This document shows positions 1 through 8,220 of a stretch of DNA of 52,462 nucleotides, one piece after another (position 1 is the stretch's first letter; every line of letters starts with the position of its first letter). The stretch is from CAJUOR01 sp964596105. GTDB lineage: Bacteria; Bacillota_I; Bacilli_A; Erysipelotrichales; Coprobacillaceae. The DNA lies in contig CAZQRT010000002.1 of NCBI GenBank assembly GCA_964596105.1, positions 1-52,462 on the forward strand. Direction: 5' to 3'. Both the position numbers and the translations under genes were made by a program. The notes beneath the pieces are model-generated. The model did no database searches. It saw only the letters and a program-made list of their open reading frames with translations, and had not been told where the DNA came from.

Positions 1-608
1 TGGTGTTAGCGGGACAGACAGCCCAAGAGCTCCATCATCCGGTCTTACTGGATCCGGTCGGGGCTGGGGGAGCCAAAATGCGCACGAAAGCGGCTCTGGA
101 ATTATTAAACCGTGTTTCTTTTAATGTCATCCGCGGCAACATGAGCGAGATCAAAGCGCTGCTTTTCGATGACGCTCAAACCAGCGGGGTGGATGCCTCG
201 CCAGGTGATCAGATCACCCGCGATAATCTCAAGAACTGTCAAAAGCTGGTCATGCAAGCCGCGCGGCATTTTCATTGTGTCATCGCTGTCAGCGGCGCGA
301 TCGATGTGGTTTCCGACGGAGAGAAAACTTACGCCATTTATAACGGCGATCCCAAAATGGCGGGGATTACCGGCACGGGGTGCATGCTGTCAAGTCTCAT
401 GACAAGTTTTATCGCCGTCCATAAAGATGAGATCTTAGAAGCCGCGCGGGCCGCGCTATGTCTGATGGGGGCGGCCGGGGAACATGCCGCTAGCCGGTTA
501 AAGGACTGGGAGGGCAGCATGGCGCTGCGCCAGTATCTGATCGACACGATCGTTCACGCTGATGATGAATGGTTGAAAAGGAATGAGCGCTATGAACTTC
601 TCAAGTGA
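1..608 (+). CDS. thiM: Hydroxyethylthiazole kinase ThiM, 5' end missing
   Basis: Phosphorylates the thiazole alcohol HET with ATP so that it can be joined to HMP pyrophosphate in thiamine salvage; cytosolic. The reading frame is open to the window edge. About 201 residues remain of a family of roughly 265, so the N-terminal quarter lies outside. Visible signatures are LLDPVGAGG near the start, NVIRGNMSEI in the middle and the glycine-rich ITGTGCMLSS near residue 122, the ribokinase-fold anion hole and catalytic region. It overlaps the start of thiE and opens the thiM-thiE-thiD operon. Any TPP riboswitch would be upstream of this window. Identification is firm. Confidence 0.95.
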   Translation, partial: VLAGQTAQELHHPVLLDPVGAGGAKMRTKAALELLNRVSFNVIRGNMSEIKALLFDDAQTSGVDASPGDQITRDNLKNCQKLVMQAARHFHCVIAVSGAIDVVSDGEKTYAIYNGDPKMAGITGTGCMLSSLMTSFIAVHKDEILEAARAALCLMGAAGEHAASRLKDWEGSMALRQYLIDTIVHADDEWLKRNERYELLK

Positions 609-1215
609 AAATCTTCTAGTTTACGGCGTCACGCCTGAAAATATCAGTCTTGAGGATTTACAGGCGGCTTTGGAAAACGGCGTGACTTTAGTGCAGTTAA
701 GAGCGAAAAATCTCAGCCGCGAGGCTTTTTTGGATAAAGCGATACGCTGCCGGGATTTATGTCATCAGTACGGTGTTCCTTTAATCATCAATGATGATGT
801 CACGATCGCGAAAGAGTGTCAGGCGGACGGCGTTCATCTCGGCCAGGAGGATATGCCGGTCAAAAAGGCCCGGGAGATCTTAGGGGATCATGTTGTCATC
901 GGGGCTTCCGCTCATAGTGTGAAAGAAGCTTTGCAGGCGGAACAGGACGGCGCGGATTATTTAGGGGTCGGGGCGGTTTTCCCCACGGGAACTAAACCGG
1001 ACGCCCAATCTTTAAGCCTGGATACGCTCAAGGAGATTACTAAAGCGGTAAACATTCCCTGTGTCGCGATCGGCGGCATCACGTTTGAGAACATGGCCCT
1101 TTTAAAAGGCAGCGGCATCGCCGGGGTCGCGGTCGTTTCCGCCATTTTCGCCGCGAAGGATATTGGATGGGAGACCCGGCGTTTAAAACAGCAGGCAAAG
1201 GAGTTATTTTTATGA
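592..1215 (+). CDS. thiE: Thiamine-phosphate synthase ThiE
   Basis: Condenses HMP pyrophosphate with thiazole phosphate to give thiamine monophosphate. A TIM-barrel protein of 207 residues, normal for the family. Seen: VQLRAKN (the pyrophosphate-binding Q, R and K are kept, with A where many homologues have E or D), LIINDDV, DGVHLGQEDMP, IGASAHS, GVGAVFPTGTK and CVAIGGI. An in-frame ATG lies at 583, but AAAGGA at 577-582 touches it. The ATG at 592 sits about 8 bases after that Shine-Dalgarno, so I prefer it. The gene overlaps the end of thiM and its stop overlaps the thiD start, which implies translational coupling. Confidence 0.95.
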   Translation: MNFSSENLLVYGVTPENISLEDLQAALENGVTLVQLRAKNLSREAFLDKAIRCRDLCHQYGVPLIINDDVTIAKECQADGVHLGQEDMPVKKAREILGDHVVIGASAHSVKEALQAEQDGADYLGVGAVFPTGTKPDAQSLSLDTLKEITKAVNIPCVAIGGITFENMALLKGSGIAGVAVVSAIFAAKDIGWETRRLKQQAKELFL

Positions 1216-2000
1216 AAACAGCGTTAAGTATCGCCGGCAGCGACTGCAGCGGAGGCGCCGGCATTCAGGCCGATTTAAAAACCATGACCATGAACGGAGT
1301 CTACGCGATGAGCGCCATCACGGCTTTAACGGCCCAGAACACGACCGGGGTGAAGAGCATTTTTCCGGTTACCGGGGATTTTTTGAAGGATCAGATCGAT
1401 ATGGTCTTCACCGATATTTATCCTGACGCGGTGAAAATCGGCATGGTTTCAAGCGCGGATTTAATGGCCGTGATCGGGGAGCGGTTAACTTTTTATAAAG
1501 CGAAAAACATCGTCGTGGATCCGGTCATGGTGGCGACCAGCGGGGCGGTTCTCATGGAACCGGAAGCACTGGCGGCCATGGAGAAGTATCTGATCGCCTG
1601 TGCCGATATCATTACCCCTAACATTCCCGAGGCGGAGGTGCTTTCCGGCATGTCCATTAAAAATGAAAAGGACATGGAAAAAGCCGGGCTTCTCCTTGAT
1701 GACAAATATCACTGCGCGATTTTGGTGAAGGGCGGTCATGAGATTAACGACGCGAATGATCTTTTGGTGGTAGATCATGAACTTATGTGGATCAAAGGGC
1801 GGCGCGTGGATAATCCCAATACCCACGGCACAGGCTGCACCCTGTCAAGCGCGATCGCCGCGCATCTGGCCTTGGGCGATGATCTTTACAAAAGCGTAAA
1901 AAAAGCCAAGGAGTATGTGTCCATGGCTTTGATGGATATGCTTGATTTAGGTCACGGCCGCGGCCCGATGAATCACGCTTTCGCTTTGTTTAAGTCTTGA
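1212..2000 (+). CDS. thiD: Bifunctional HMP kinase / HMP-phosphate kinase ThiD
   Basis: Phosphorylates hydroxymethylpyrimidine twice to HMP pyrophosphate, the substrate of ThiE. A 262-residue ribokinase-fold enzyme. The N-terminus ALSIAGSDCSGGAGIQAD binds the pyrimidine; VVDPVMVATSG, ITPNIPEAE and the C-terminal THGTGCTLSSAIA anion-hole motif follow. The frame extends upstream to 1167, but the ATG at 1212 overlaps the thiE stop (ATGA) and follows AAAGGAG at 1197-1203, so it is the start. Last gene of the thiamine operon. Its 3' end overlaps the convergent gene at 1990 by 11 bases, and no separate terminator is visible. Confidence 0.95.
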   Translation: MKTALSIAGSDCSGGAGIQADLKTMTMNGVYAMSAITALTAQNTTGVKSIFPVTGDFLKDQIDMVFTDIYPDAVKIGMVSSADLMAVIGERLTFYKAKNIVVDPVMVATSGAVLMEPEALAAMEKYLIACADIITPNIPEAEVLSGMSIKNEKDMEKAGLLLDDKYHCAILVKGGHEINDANDLLVVDHELMWIKGRRVDNPNTHGTGCTLSSAIAAHLALGDDLYKSVKKAKEYVSMALMDMLDLGHGRGPMNHAFALFKS

Positions 2001-2448
2001 GCTTCCTTTTCCTTTTCTCATAGCGCTTGATGATTTCTTTCTCGATCACGTTAGGATCCATGAAAGGGTAGCGCACGGTCACGGTTTCATCGTGATAGGT
2101 AAATGACAGCTTGTGATTGACGAAGGAAGGTTCTTTGATATCGTCCAGTTTGAAGAACTTGCCGCGAAAATAAAGAAAACGGCGGTTTAAGTACATCTCT
2201 TTATCGGTGAAGATAAAAAAGACCGCGAGGCTGAAAATGGTCACCAGGATATAGATCCAGTCGAAGGGCACGATCAAACCGATCACCATGATGATATAAA
2301 AAGGCACGATGAGACTCTTCTGTCCTTTCGTCAAAACCCGGTACATGGTTTTATCCTTCTTTAAGACTTTATGGCGCTCACGGTAGTCAACAAACAACAG
2401 CACGAGCAGAACCAGTCGCAAAAAGCCGTGAATGAGCAAACGGATCAT
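1990..2448 (-). CDS. Small hypothetical membrane protein
   Basis: Not recognised. The 152-residue protein has a hydrophobic N-terminal segment (residues 2-20), a basic linker, then two close hydrophobic segments around residues 46-80 (FYIIMVIGLIVPF and IYILVTIFSLAVFFIF), followed by a basic, beta-rich cytosolic tail with FRGKFFKLDDIKEPSF. The layout resembles small bacterial membrane proteins with a PH-like tail, which is only an inference. The frame runs upstream to 2523, but the ATG at 2448 is preceded by AAGGATG and is the likely start. It converges on thiD with an 11-base overlap and diverges from the small gene at 2517. Confidence 0.7.
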   Translation of the reverse strand: MIRLLIHGFLRLVLLVLLFVDYRERHKVLKKDKTMYRVLTKGQKSLIVPFYIIMVIGLIVPFDWIYILVTIFSLAVFFIFTDKEMYLNRRFLYFRGKFFKLDDIKEPSFVNHKLSFTYHDETVTVRYPFMDPNVIEKEIIKRYEKRKRKLKT

Positions 2449-2516
2449 ATTGACATCCTTCTTTCCGGGGCTAATGATATCATAATATCCGTCAAAATGC
2501 CACGGGAAAACGCGTG

Positions 2517-2705
2517 ATGACAAAATTGATGGTGATAATGATGATCTTTATCGTGATTTTAGGACTCTGGCTGTTTTTCGCGCTTCGCTACATGAAAAGA
2601 AACAAAGGCTGCGACGGTGACTGCGGTCATTGCCCGGCGCGAAAAAACAGGTCTGATTTTTGCGATTCAAGGGAAAAATCAGGCAAAACTTTCGGTCAGG
2701 AATAA
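2517..2705 (+). CDS. Small Cys-rich membrane protein, FeoB-associated type
   Basis: A 62-residue protein with one N-terminal transmembrane segment (roughly residues 4-24, rich in I, M, V, L), a short basic stretch, then CDGDCGHCPARK and a further Cys near the C-terminus. One membrane span followed by a C-x3-C-x2-C cluster is the layout of the FeoB-associated Cys-rich membrane proteins, which usually follow feoAB and are thought to help ferrous iron uptake. No feo gene is visible here, so the function is a guess from the motif. The Shine-Dalgarno is weak, and a GTG lies directly upstream at 2514. It could also be another small redox or metal-binding peptide. Confidence 0.6.
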   Translation: MTKLMVIMMIFIVILGLWLFFALRYMKRNKGCDGDCGHCPARKNRSDFCDSREKSGKTFGQE

Positions 2706-2709
2706 AAAC

Positions 2710-2737
2710 TTGCACTTTGTGAAAAAATCGTTATAAT
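2710..2737 (+). promoter_or_regulatory. Sigma-A type promoter for the gene at 2760
   Basis: TTGCAC (2710-2715), a 16-base spacer and a perfect TATAAT (2732-2737). It starts just after the stop of the small Cys-rich gene and reads into 2760. Confidence 0.8.
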
Positions 2738-2759
2738 ACAGCTAGAAGGAGTGAGGAGA

Positions 2760-3296
2760 ATGACAACACTGGAAGTCTGGGCAGTAGTGATTTTTGTCGT
2801 ATGTTTTCTTGTCAGCAATATCGCCATGTATCTGCAAAAAGGTGCCCTTTATGAATCTAAGCATCTCTGGCTGTATTTTGGCACGGTAAAGGCCACTGTG
2901 ATTGCTCCTGCTCTCTATACGATTGTGCAGTTATATGTGTTTGCTTTTGAATTTGTCGGCGCGGTTGGCAATGACATGTACCATATGGTTTACTATTGTT
3001 ATCTCGGATATTTAATTCTTGCCGGCTTTATCTTCTTCATGGAGGAGATGCAGGTGAACCTGTTGCGGATCATGTCTGGTCTTTTGCTGGCTTATCAGTG
3101 CCTGATGGGCTATATTCTGATCGCGAATCAGAAGACGCTGATGGTGCTGGGGGACAGTCCGATGAACCCTTTCGCGAACGGGCAAACCATGGGCATATTT
3201 TTATGTCTGTTAGGCCCGATCATGTCGCTGGCCGCTTTCGCGACCGTCTGGCATTACTGGCGCGGCAATAACAAGCATGATTTTACTCCCAACTGA
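2760..3296 (+). CDS. Hypothetical polytopic membrane protein
   Basis: Not recognised. The 178-residue protein is mostly hydrophobic, with about five predicted spans: residues 5-24, 40-65 (TVIAPALYTIVQLYVFAF), 72-92, 101-122 and 143-165. The ends are short and polar, and no catalytic motif is seen. It is a single-gene unit with its own promoter (2710-2737) and terminator (3295-3319). The start is the ATG at 2760, about 8 bases after AAGGAG; a GTG at 2751 overlaps that site and is less likely. Confidence 0.8.
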   Translation: MTTLEVWAVVIFVVCFLVSNIAMYLQKGALYESKHLWLYFGTVKATVIAPALYTIVQLYVFAFEFVGAVGNDMYHMVYYCYLGYLILAGFIFFMEEMQVNLLRIMSGLLLAYQCLMGYILIANQKTLMVLGDSPMNPFANGQTMGIFLCLLGPIMSLAAFATVWHYWRGNNKHDFTPN

Positions 3297-3319
3297 TGTG
3301 CGCACGCACATCTTTTTTT
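3295..3319 (+). terminator. Rho-independent terminator
   Basis: GATGTGC, a GCAC loop, GCACATC, then seven T. The stem overlaps the last bases of the stop codon of the preceding membrane-protein gene. Confidence 0.85.
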
Positions 3320-3344
3320 ATGTCAGATATGTTTTTAACTAAAT

Positions 3345-3376
3345 TGTGAGCGTTTACGTAAAATTCATGTTATAAT
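3345..3376 (+). promoter_or_regulatory. CcpA (cre)-like site and extended -10 promoter of the GH1 gene
   Basis: TGTGAGCGTTTACG at 3345-3358 fits 12 of the 14 positions of the catabolite-responsive-element consensus TGWAANCGNTNWCA. It lies where the -35 element would be. No good -35 is seen, but TGTTATAAT at 3368-3376 is an extended -10. CcpA bound here should block RNA polymerase, consistent with glucose repression of a beta-glucoside gene. The link to CcpA is inference. Confidence 0.65.
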
Positions 3377-3416
3377 ATTACCGTAACCATTGATCAAAAA
3401 AAGGAGGGAAAACTCA

Positions 3417-4898
3417 ATGGCAAAATTTCCTGAAGGATTTTTATGGGGAGGCGCCACGGCCGCCAATCAGTTTGAGGGCGGCTTCGCGGAAGGCGGCAAG
3501 GGTGTCAACTCCAGCGACTGCACGACCCGCGGCAGCCGGACGAAACCGCGCATGGTGACATACAAGACCAGCGACGGCCAGGTGCACGCCGAGCCGATGT
3601 TTGGCATGAACGCCCCGGAAGACGCGGTTTACGGCGCTTATGAGGGCTATGACTATCCAAGCCACCAGGGTATCGACTTCTATCATCACTACAAGGAAGA
3701 TATCGCTGTGTTTGGCGAGATGGGATTTAAAACTTTCCGTCTTTCCATTAACTGGGCGCGCATCTATCCGACCGGCATGGAAGAGACCCCGAATGAGGAA
3801 GGCTTGAAGTTCTACGATAACGTGTTTGATGAATGCCTGAAATACGGCATCAAACCGCTCGTTACCCTGTCTCACTACGAGACCCCGATCGGGCTTGCTA
3901 ACACATGGGGATCCTGGAAAGACGCCAGGACGATTGACTGCTTCGTGCGCTATGTGCGCACCGTGGGCACCCGCTACAAGGGCAAAGTGGAATACTGGCT
4001 GACTTTTAACGAGATCAATATCGCGGCTATGTCCCCGTGGATGAGCAGCGGCGTCGGACAGAACACCCCGCAGATCGTCGCCGATATCTCCAAGCATCAG
4101 CTCATCGCCAGCGCCAAGGCTGTTCTGGCCCTGCATGAGATTGACCCGAACAACAAGGTCGGCAACATGGTGGCTTACGGCGCGACTTATGCCTACACCT
4201 GCAACCCGGCTGATGTCCTCGCCAGCAAGCTCGACTATCACCGCCAGCATTTCTATTTCGATGTTCAGGCCAGAGGCTATTACCCTAGCTACAAGCTGAA
4301 AGAGTATGAAAGAGAAGGCGTCAATTTCTCTTTGACCGATGAGGAGAAAGAGATCCTGAAAAAGGGCACCGTCGACTTCTTAAGCTTCTCCTACTACATG
4401 AGCAGCGTGGTTTCCACCGATCCGGAAATCAATGGCCAGCAGGCGGAAGGCAACATGGGCTTAGGCGGAGTCAGAAATCCATATCTGAAAGCTTCTGACT
4501 GGGGCTGGCAGATTGACCCGACAGGCCTGAGAATCGCCCTCAATGAACTGTGGGAGAGATACCAGAAACCGCTCTTCATTGTCGAAAACGGCTTAGGCGC
4601 CCAGGATGTCCTGGAAGAAGACAAATCGATCCATGATCCTTATCACATCGATTATCTGCGCGATCATATCAACGCCGTGGCTGACGCCATCAACATCGAC
4701 GGCGTCGAAGTCTGGGGATACACGCCTTGGGGCTGCATCGACCTGGTTTCGGCTTCTACCGGAGAAATGCACAAGCGCTACGGCTTCATCTATGTTAACT
4801 ATCAGGATGACGGCACCGGCGAGGGCGAACGCTACCGCAAGGATTCCTTCGCCTGGTATAAGAAAGTCATCGCCACAAACGGCGAGGATTTAGATTAG
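3417..4898 (+). CDS. 6-phospho-beta-glucosidase, glycoside hydrolase family 1
   Basis: Hydrolyses phosphorylated beta-glucosides (6-P-cellobiose, arbutin-P or salicin-P) delivered by a PTS transporter; cytosolic. At 493 residues it is full length for GH1. Seen: the N-terminal FLWGGATAANQFEGG signature, acid/base Glu199 in TFNEIN and nucleophile Glu390 in IVENG. The C-terminal STGEMHKRYGFIYV carries the S...K.Y phosphate-binding pattern that separates 6-phospho-glycosidases from free-sugar glucosidases. The start is the ATG at 3417 after AAGGAGGG. The gene stands alone with its own promoter and terminator and no adjacent PTS genes, so the physiological substrate cannot be read from context. 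6-phospho-beta-galactosidase is less likely. Confidence 0.92.
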   Translation: MAKFPEGFLWGGATAANQFEGGFAEGGKGVNSSDCTTRGSRTKPRMVTYKTSDGQVHAEPMFGMNAPEDAVYGAYEGYDYPSHQGIDFYHHYKEDIAVFGEMGFKTFRLSINWARIYPTGMEETPNEEGLKFYDNVFDECLKYGIKPLVTLSHYETPIGLANTWGSWKDARTIDCFVRYVRTVGTRYKGKVEYWLTFNEINIAAMSPWMSSGVGQNTPQIVADISKHQLIASAKAVLALHEIDPNNKVGNMVAYGATYAYTCNPADVLASKLDYHRQHFYFDVQARGYYPSYKLKEYEREGVNFSLTDEEKEILKKGTVDFLSFSYYMSSVVSTDPEINGQQAEGNMGLGGVRNPYLKASDWGWQIDPTGLRIALNELWERYQKPLFIVENGLGAQDVLEEDKSIHDPYHIDYLRDHINAVADAINIDGVEVWGYTPWGCIDLVSASTGEMHKRYGFIYVNYQDDGTGEGERYRKDSFAWYKKVIATNGEDLD

Positions 4899-4922
4899 GC
4901 TTCCCGAAAGGGAGCCTTTTTT
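4897..4922 (+). terminator. Terminator after the GH1 gene
   Basis: AGGCTTCCC, GAAA loop, GGGAGCCT with one bulge, then six T. The stem overlaps the stop codon. Confidence 0.85.
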
Positions 4923-4943
4923 GTTTTGCCCAAAGCCGGAATA

Positions 4944-4952
4944 TGGTAGAAT
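4944..4952 (+). promoter_or_regulatory. Extended -10 promoter for the nrnA operon
   Basis: TGGTAGAAT, 17 bases before the nrnA start. No clear -35 element, only a T-rich stretch that is also the upstream terminator tail. Confidence 0.5.
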
Positions 4953-4968
4953 AAAAAGGGGTGAAAAG

Positions 4969-5910
4969 ATGTTTAATCAAATTTGGGAAATTTTAAAAAA
5001 CGCCCGGCACATCTATCTGTACCGCCATATCAACGCGGATTACGACGCGCTTGGCGCGCAGTACGGGCTTTGGGCTTTACTTAAAAATCTGGCCCCCGTC
5101 AGCATTCTCGGCACGGAGCCGGAAGATTTAAAAGCGCAGATGAAACTGCCGGAAGTTTCCCGGCAGGAACCGGAAGGATCCCAGGGCGAGGTCGCGGTGG
5201 TGCTCGATACCGCCAACCAGGCCCGCATCGACGGCCAGGGCTTTAAGCGCTGTGAAACGCTCATCAAGATTGATCATCACGAGATCGTCGATGAATTTGG
5301 TGATTTTCGCGTTGAGAAACCGGAAGCCGGCAGCACCTGTGAGATCATCACCGCCATGGCCGAGATTCTCGGTTTAAACATAACCGCCCCGGCCGCTGCC
5401 TTTTTATACTTTGGCATGATTGGCGATACCGGCCGCTTTCTGTATGCGCAGACAAGCCCCCTGACCCTGAGGATGGCGGCGCGCCTGCTGGAAACCGGCA
5501 TCGACATCAGCCAGATCTATGAGGCCATGTATCTGCGCGACCGCCATACATTGGCTAGTGAGCGGTATGTTTTAAATCATACCCGCTACGCGAACGGCGT
5601 GGCTTACTTTATCCTGGAAGAAGAGGAACTGGAACAGTTAAACCTGACCCGGGAACAGGCCAGCCGCATGGTGGACCTGTTAGGAAATGTCCGGGAATAT
5701 CACGTCTGGGCGGCGGTCACGTATCAAAAAGAAAGCGGCAAGTACCGCGTCTCTTTGCGCAGCCGCCATGTCGATGTCGCCAAAGTCGCCGCCAGTTTTC
5801 AAGGCGGCGGGCACCGCCTGGCGAGCGGCGCGACCTTAAACAGTTTAAACGAACTGCCGTTATTGATCGCGAAGTTAGAGGAGGCCGTCAAAAATGAGAT
5901 TTCAATATAA
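4969..5910 (+). CDS. nrnA: DHH phosphoesterase, NrnA-like oligoribonuclease / pAp phosphatase
   Basis: Degrades very short RNAs (including pGpG-type dinucleotides) and dephosphorylates pAp in Firmicutes lacking Orn. The 313 residues match the NrnA size. N-terminal DHH domain motifs in order: HINADYDALGA, VVLDTANQARID, IKIDHHEI and GDTGRF, supplying the Mn ligands. The C-terminal DHHA1 domain ends with GGGHRLASGAT. The ATG at 4969 follows AAAAGGGGTG; a longer frame from 4921 lacks a ribosome site. The 3' end overlaps the next gene by 17 bases, so it is co-translated with the membrane protein and two-component genes downstream. Full GdpP features (membrane and GGDEF domains) are absent. Confidence 0.9.
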   Translation: MFNQIWEILKNARHIYLYRHINADYDALGAQYGLWALLKNLAPVSILGTEPEDLKAQMKLPEVSRQEPEGSQGEVAVVLDTANQARIDGQGFKRCETLIKIDHHEIVDEFGDFRVEKPEAGSTCEIITAMAEILGLNITAPAAAFLYFGMIGDTGRFLYAQTSPLTLRMAARLLETGIDISQIYEAMYLRDRHTLASERYVLNHTRYANGVAYFILEEEELEQLNLTREQASRMVDLLGNVREYHVWAAVTYQKESGKYRVSLRSRHVDVAKVAASFQGGGHRLASGATLNSLNELPLLIAKLEEAVKNEISI

Positions 5911-7537
5911 TACCTATTATCCCCGCCCGCGTTTTCAAATGAGAAGAAAAGACACGAAATGGGCGGTCCCGATCGCTTTAGCGGTTGTGGTGTTGCTGTT
6001 TGTGGTCCTGGAGTATTTCTTGTTTATTCCCGTCACCATTCGCAACCCCAATTTCCTGCTTTTTCTCGCCCTTCTGATCTTAGTTTTTGACGCCCTGGTC
6101 TTCATTTTGAAAAGCGGCTTTCAAAAATGGCAGCGTTACCTGCTGTATTTTGCGGGACTTTTGTTTGTCATCGTGATCGCGGGCTCTTTGATCAGCGCGC
6201 CAATATTTCACGCGCACAAGTACCAGCAGCAGCTGGCGATGAACGAGGACGCGGATTTTTATGAGGATATCACCGCCATCAGTTTCAACCAGATTCCCGT
6301 CGTCGACCGCGACAGCGCCACCCGCCTGGGCGACCGCAAAATGGGCGAAATCATGGACTACGTCTCGCAGTTTGATGTCTGGCCCGACTATACCCAGATT
6401 AACTATCACGGCCGTCCCGTCCGCGTTACCCCGTTGGGTTACAGCGGCCTGATCAAGTGGTTCAACAACTTCCGGGAAGGTTTGCCGGCTTATATCATCG
6501 TGGATATGGTCAATCAGGAGGCGGATATCAAGCGTCTCGATGAGAAAATGAAATACTCCGAATCCGACCTGTTTTTCCGCGATGTCAGACGCCATCTCTT
6601 TACGCGATATCCAACCCGGATGTTCGCGGAAGTCTCCTTTGAGATTGACGAGGAGGGCATCCCTTATTATGTCGCCCCGGTTTATGAGTACAAGATCGGC
6701 CTGTTTGGCGGCAAAGATATCGTCGGGGCGGTCCTGCTCAACGCGATCAACGGTGATACGCAGTACTATCCGATTGACGAGGTGCCGACCTGGCTGGACC
6801 GGGTTTATCCGGAAAGCCTCGTCGTCAGTCAGCTCGATAACTGGGGCAAATACCAGAACGGCTTTTTGAATTCCTATTTCGGCCAGCGCGGCGTCTTGAA
6901 GAGCACCGACGGCTATAACTATATTACCATCGATGATGATGTCTATCTCTACACCGGGCTGACTTCGGTTCTCGCCGATGAGTCCAATGTCGGCTTCGCT
7001 TTGATTAACCTGCGCACCAAAGAAGCCAAGTTCTACAACATCCCGGGCGCTGAGGAGTACTCCGCGATGGAGTCGGCGATGGGCCAGGTTCAGGATTTGC
7101 ACTATCAGGCGACTTTCCCGATTTTGATTAATTCCGGCGGGGAGCCGACGTACTTCATGGCCCTGAAGGACAGCGCGGGCCTGGTGAAGCAGTATGCCTT
7201 TGTTTCCGTCACTAACTACAATATCGTGGCGACCGGGGTCAGTGTCGCGGAAGCCCAGAAAAATTACTTCCAGGCTTTAAGCGCGGCCGGCCAGGCGGTT
7301 ACCGAAGGCGAGTTAGTCACGGCGCAGGGCACGGTGACGAGGATCCAGAATGTCGTCGTGGAGGGCAATACCCGGGTTTACTTCAGCCTTGGCGACGGCA
7401 AGGTTTATATCGCCAGTGTCACCCTTGACGACCGTCTGCCGCTTTTGACCGCGGGCGATCAGGTGGAGGTTTCGTATTATCAGACAGAGGGCACCAGCGT
7501 CAGCGTCCAGAGCATCGCGTTTTTAAGTGAGGAGTGA
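5894..7537 (+). CDS. Unrecognised membrane protein with large extracytoplasmic region
   Basis: Not recognised. The 547-residue protein starts with a basic, aromatic N-terminus. Three hydrophobic spans follow at about residues 24-46, 53-73 and 81-103. The remaining 440 or so residues are soluble, beta-rich and probably outside the membrane. This part is Tyr- and Asp-rich (PYYVAPVYEYKIGLFGG, NGDTQYYPIDEVPTWLDRVYP). The last 75 residues (GTVTRIQNVV, YFSLGDGKVYIA, GDQVEVSYY) look like an OB-type beta barrel. It overlaps nrnA by 17 bases, and its stop lies 5 bases before the response-regulator ATG. The context suggests an accessory or sensing partner of the two-component pair, which is inference only. 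Confidence 0.85.
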   Translation: MRFQYNTYYPRPRFQMRRKDTKWAVPIALAVVVLLFVVLEYFLFIPVTIRNPNFLLFLALLILVFDALVFILKSGFQKWQRYLLYFAGLLFVIVIAGSLISAPIFHAHKYQQQLAMNEDADFYEDITAISFNQIPVVDRDSATRLGDRKMGEIMDYVSQFDVWPDYTQINYHGRPVRVTPLGYSGLIKWFNNFREGLPAYIIVDMVNQEADIKRLDEKMKYSESDLFFRDVRRHLFTRYPTRMFAEVSFEIDEEGIPYYVAPVYEYKIGLFGGKDIVGAVLLNAINGDTQYYPIDEVPTWLDRVYPESLVVSQLDNWGKYQNGFLNSYFGQRGVLKSTDGYNYITIDDDVYLYTGLTSVLADESNVGFALINLRTKEAKFYNIPGAEEYSAMESAMGQVQDLHYQATFPILINSGGEPTYFMALKDSAGLVKQYAFVSVTNYNIVATGVSVAEAQKNYFQALSAAGQAVTEGELVTAQGTVTRIQNVVVEGNTRVYFSLGDGKVYIASVTLDDRLPLLTAGDQVEVSYYQTEGTSVSVQSIAFLSEE

Positions 7538-7542
7538 CGGTC

Positions 7543-8220
7543 ATGAAATCACGGATCTTATTTGTGGATGATGAAGAGCCGATTCGCGAACTGGTGAGGT
7601 TCTATGTGGAAAAAGAGGGCTTTACCATGCTTGAGGCTGAGGACGGGGTCCAGGCGCTGGAAATATTTGAGAATGAGTATGTGGATCTCGCGATTGTCGA
7701 TATCATGATGCCCCGCATGGACGGCTGGGAACTGGTCAAAAAAATGAAGGCCCAGCGCGATGTGCCGGTCATCATGCTGACGGCGATGGGGGAGTCCAAG
7801 GACAAGCTGCGCGGCTTTGATATCGGCAGCGATGATTATGTCGTCAAGCCTTTTGACCCTGACGAGCTGATGGCGCGGGTGAAGACCATCCTGAAGCGCT
7901 ACAGCATCAATTCGCAAAATATCGTGCAGATCGGCAATGTCACCTTTGACGGCGACAAGTGCGAGGTGATCTATCAGGATCAGGCCATCCATCTGCCTTT
8001 AAAGCAGTTTGAGCTGGTGTTTGAGCTGGCCAAGAAGCCTAACCACATATTCAGCCGGGAACAGCTGATTGAGCGCATCTGGGGCATGGATTACGACGGC
8101 TTTGACCGCACCGTGGATGTCCATATTAAAAGAATCCGCGAGCATCTCGGTTTCATCCCTGATTTCAAGGTGGTCACGGTGCGCGGCCTCGGTTATAAAA
8201 TTGAGGTTACGCCGCAATGA
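7543..8220 (+). CDS. OmpR/PhoB-family response regulator
   Basis: DNA-binding response regulator of 225 residues. The receiver domain has the acidic pocket VDDEE (residues 8-12), phosphoacceptor Asp53 in VDIMMPRMDGWEL, Thr in MLTAMGE and Lys in VVKPFDPDEL. The C-terminal winged helix (about 130-225) includes LPLKQFELVFELAKKP and DRTVDVHIKRIREHL. The start is the ATG at 7543, 8 bases after GAGGAG; a GTG at 7534 overlaps that site. It shares an ATGA overlap with the histidine kinase. Target genes are unknown; it resembles WalR/PhoP-type regulators, but the neighbours are not the usual WalHI set. Confidence 0.95.
   Translation: MKSRILFVDDEEPIRELVRFYVEKEGFTMLEAEDGVQALEIFENEYVDLAIVDIMMPRMDGWELVKKMKAQRDVPVIMLTAMGESKDKLRGFDIGSDDYVVKPFDPDELMARVKTILKRYSINSQNIVQIGNVTFDGDKCEVIYQDQAIHLPLKQFELVFELAKKPNHIFSREQLIERIWGMDYDGFDRTVDVHIKRIREHLGFIPDFKVVTVRGLGYKIEVTPQ

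Noticed and set aside
1..100. TPP riboswitch for the thiamine operon
   Set aside because: The window begins inside thiM, so any leader lies outside; no TPP-like core was seen.
3441..4250. Antisense frame under the GH1 gene
   Set aside because: Shadow; the plus frame has intact catalytic motifs.
6080..7102. 340-codon antisense frame under the membrane protein
   Set aside because: Same codon-bias shadow; His/Asp/Val/Ile-rich composition is typical of antisense translation.
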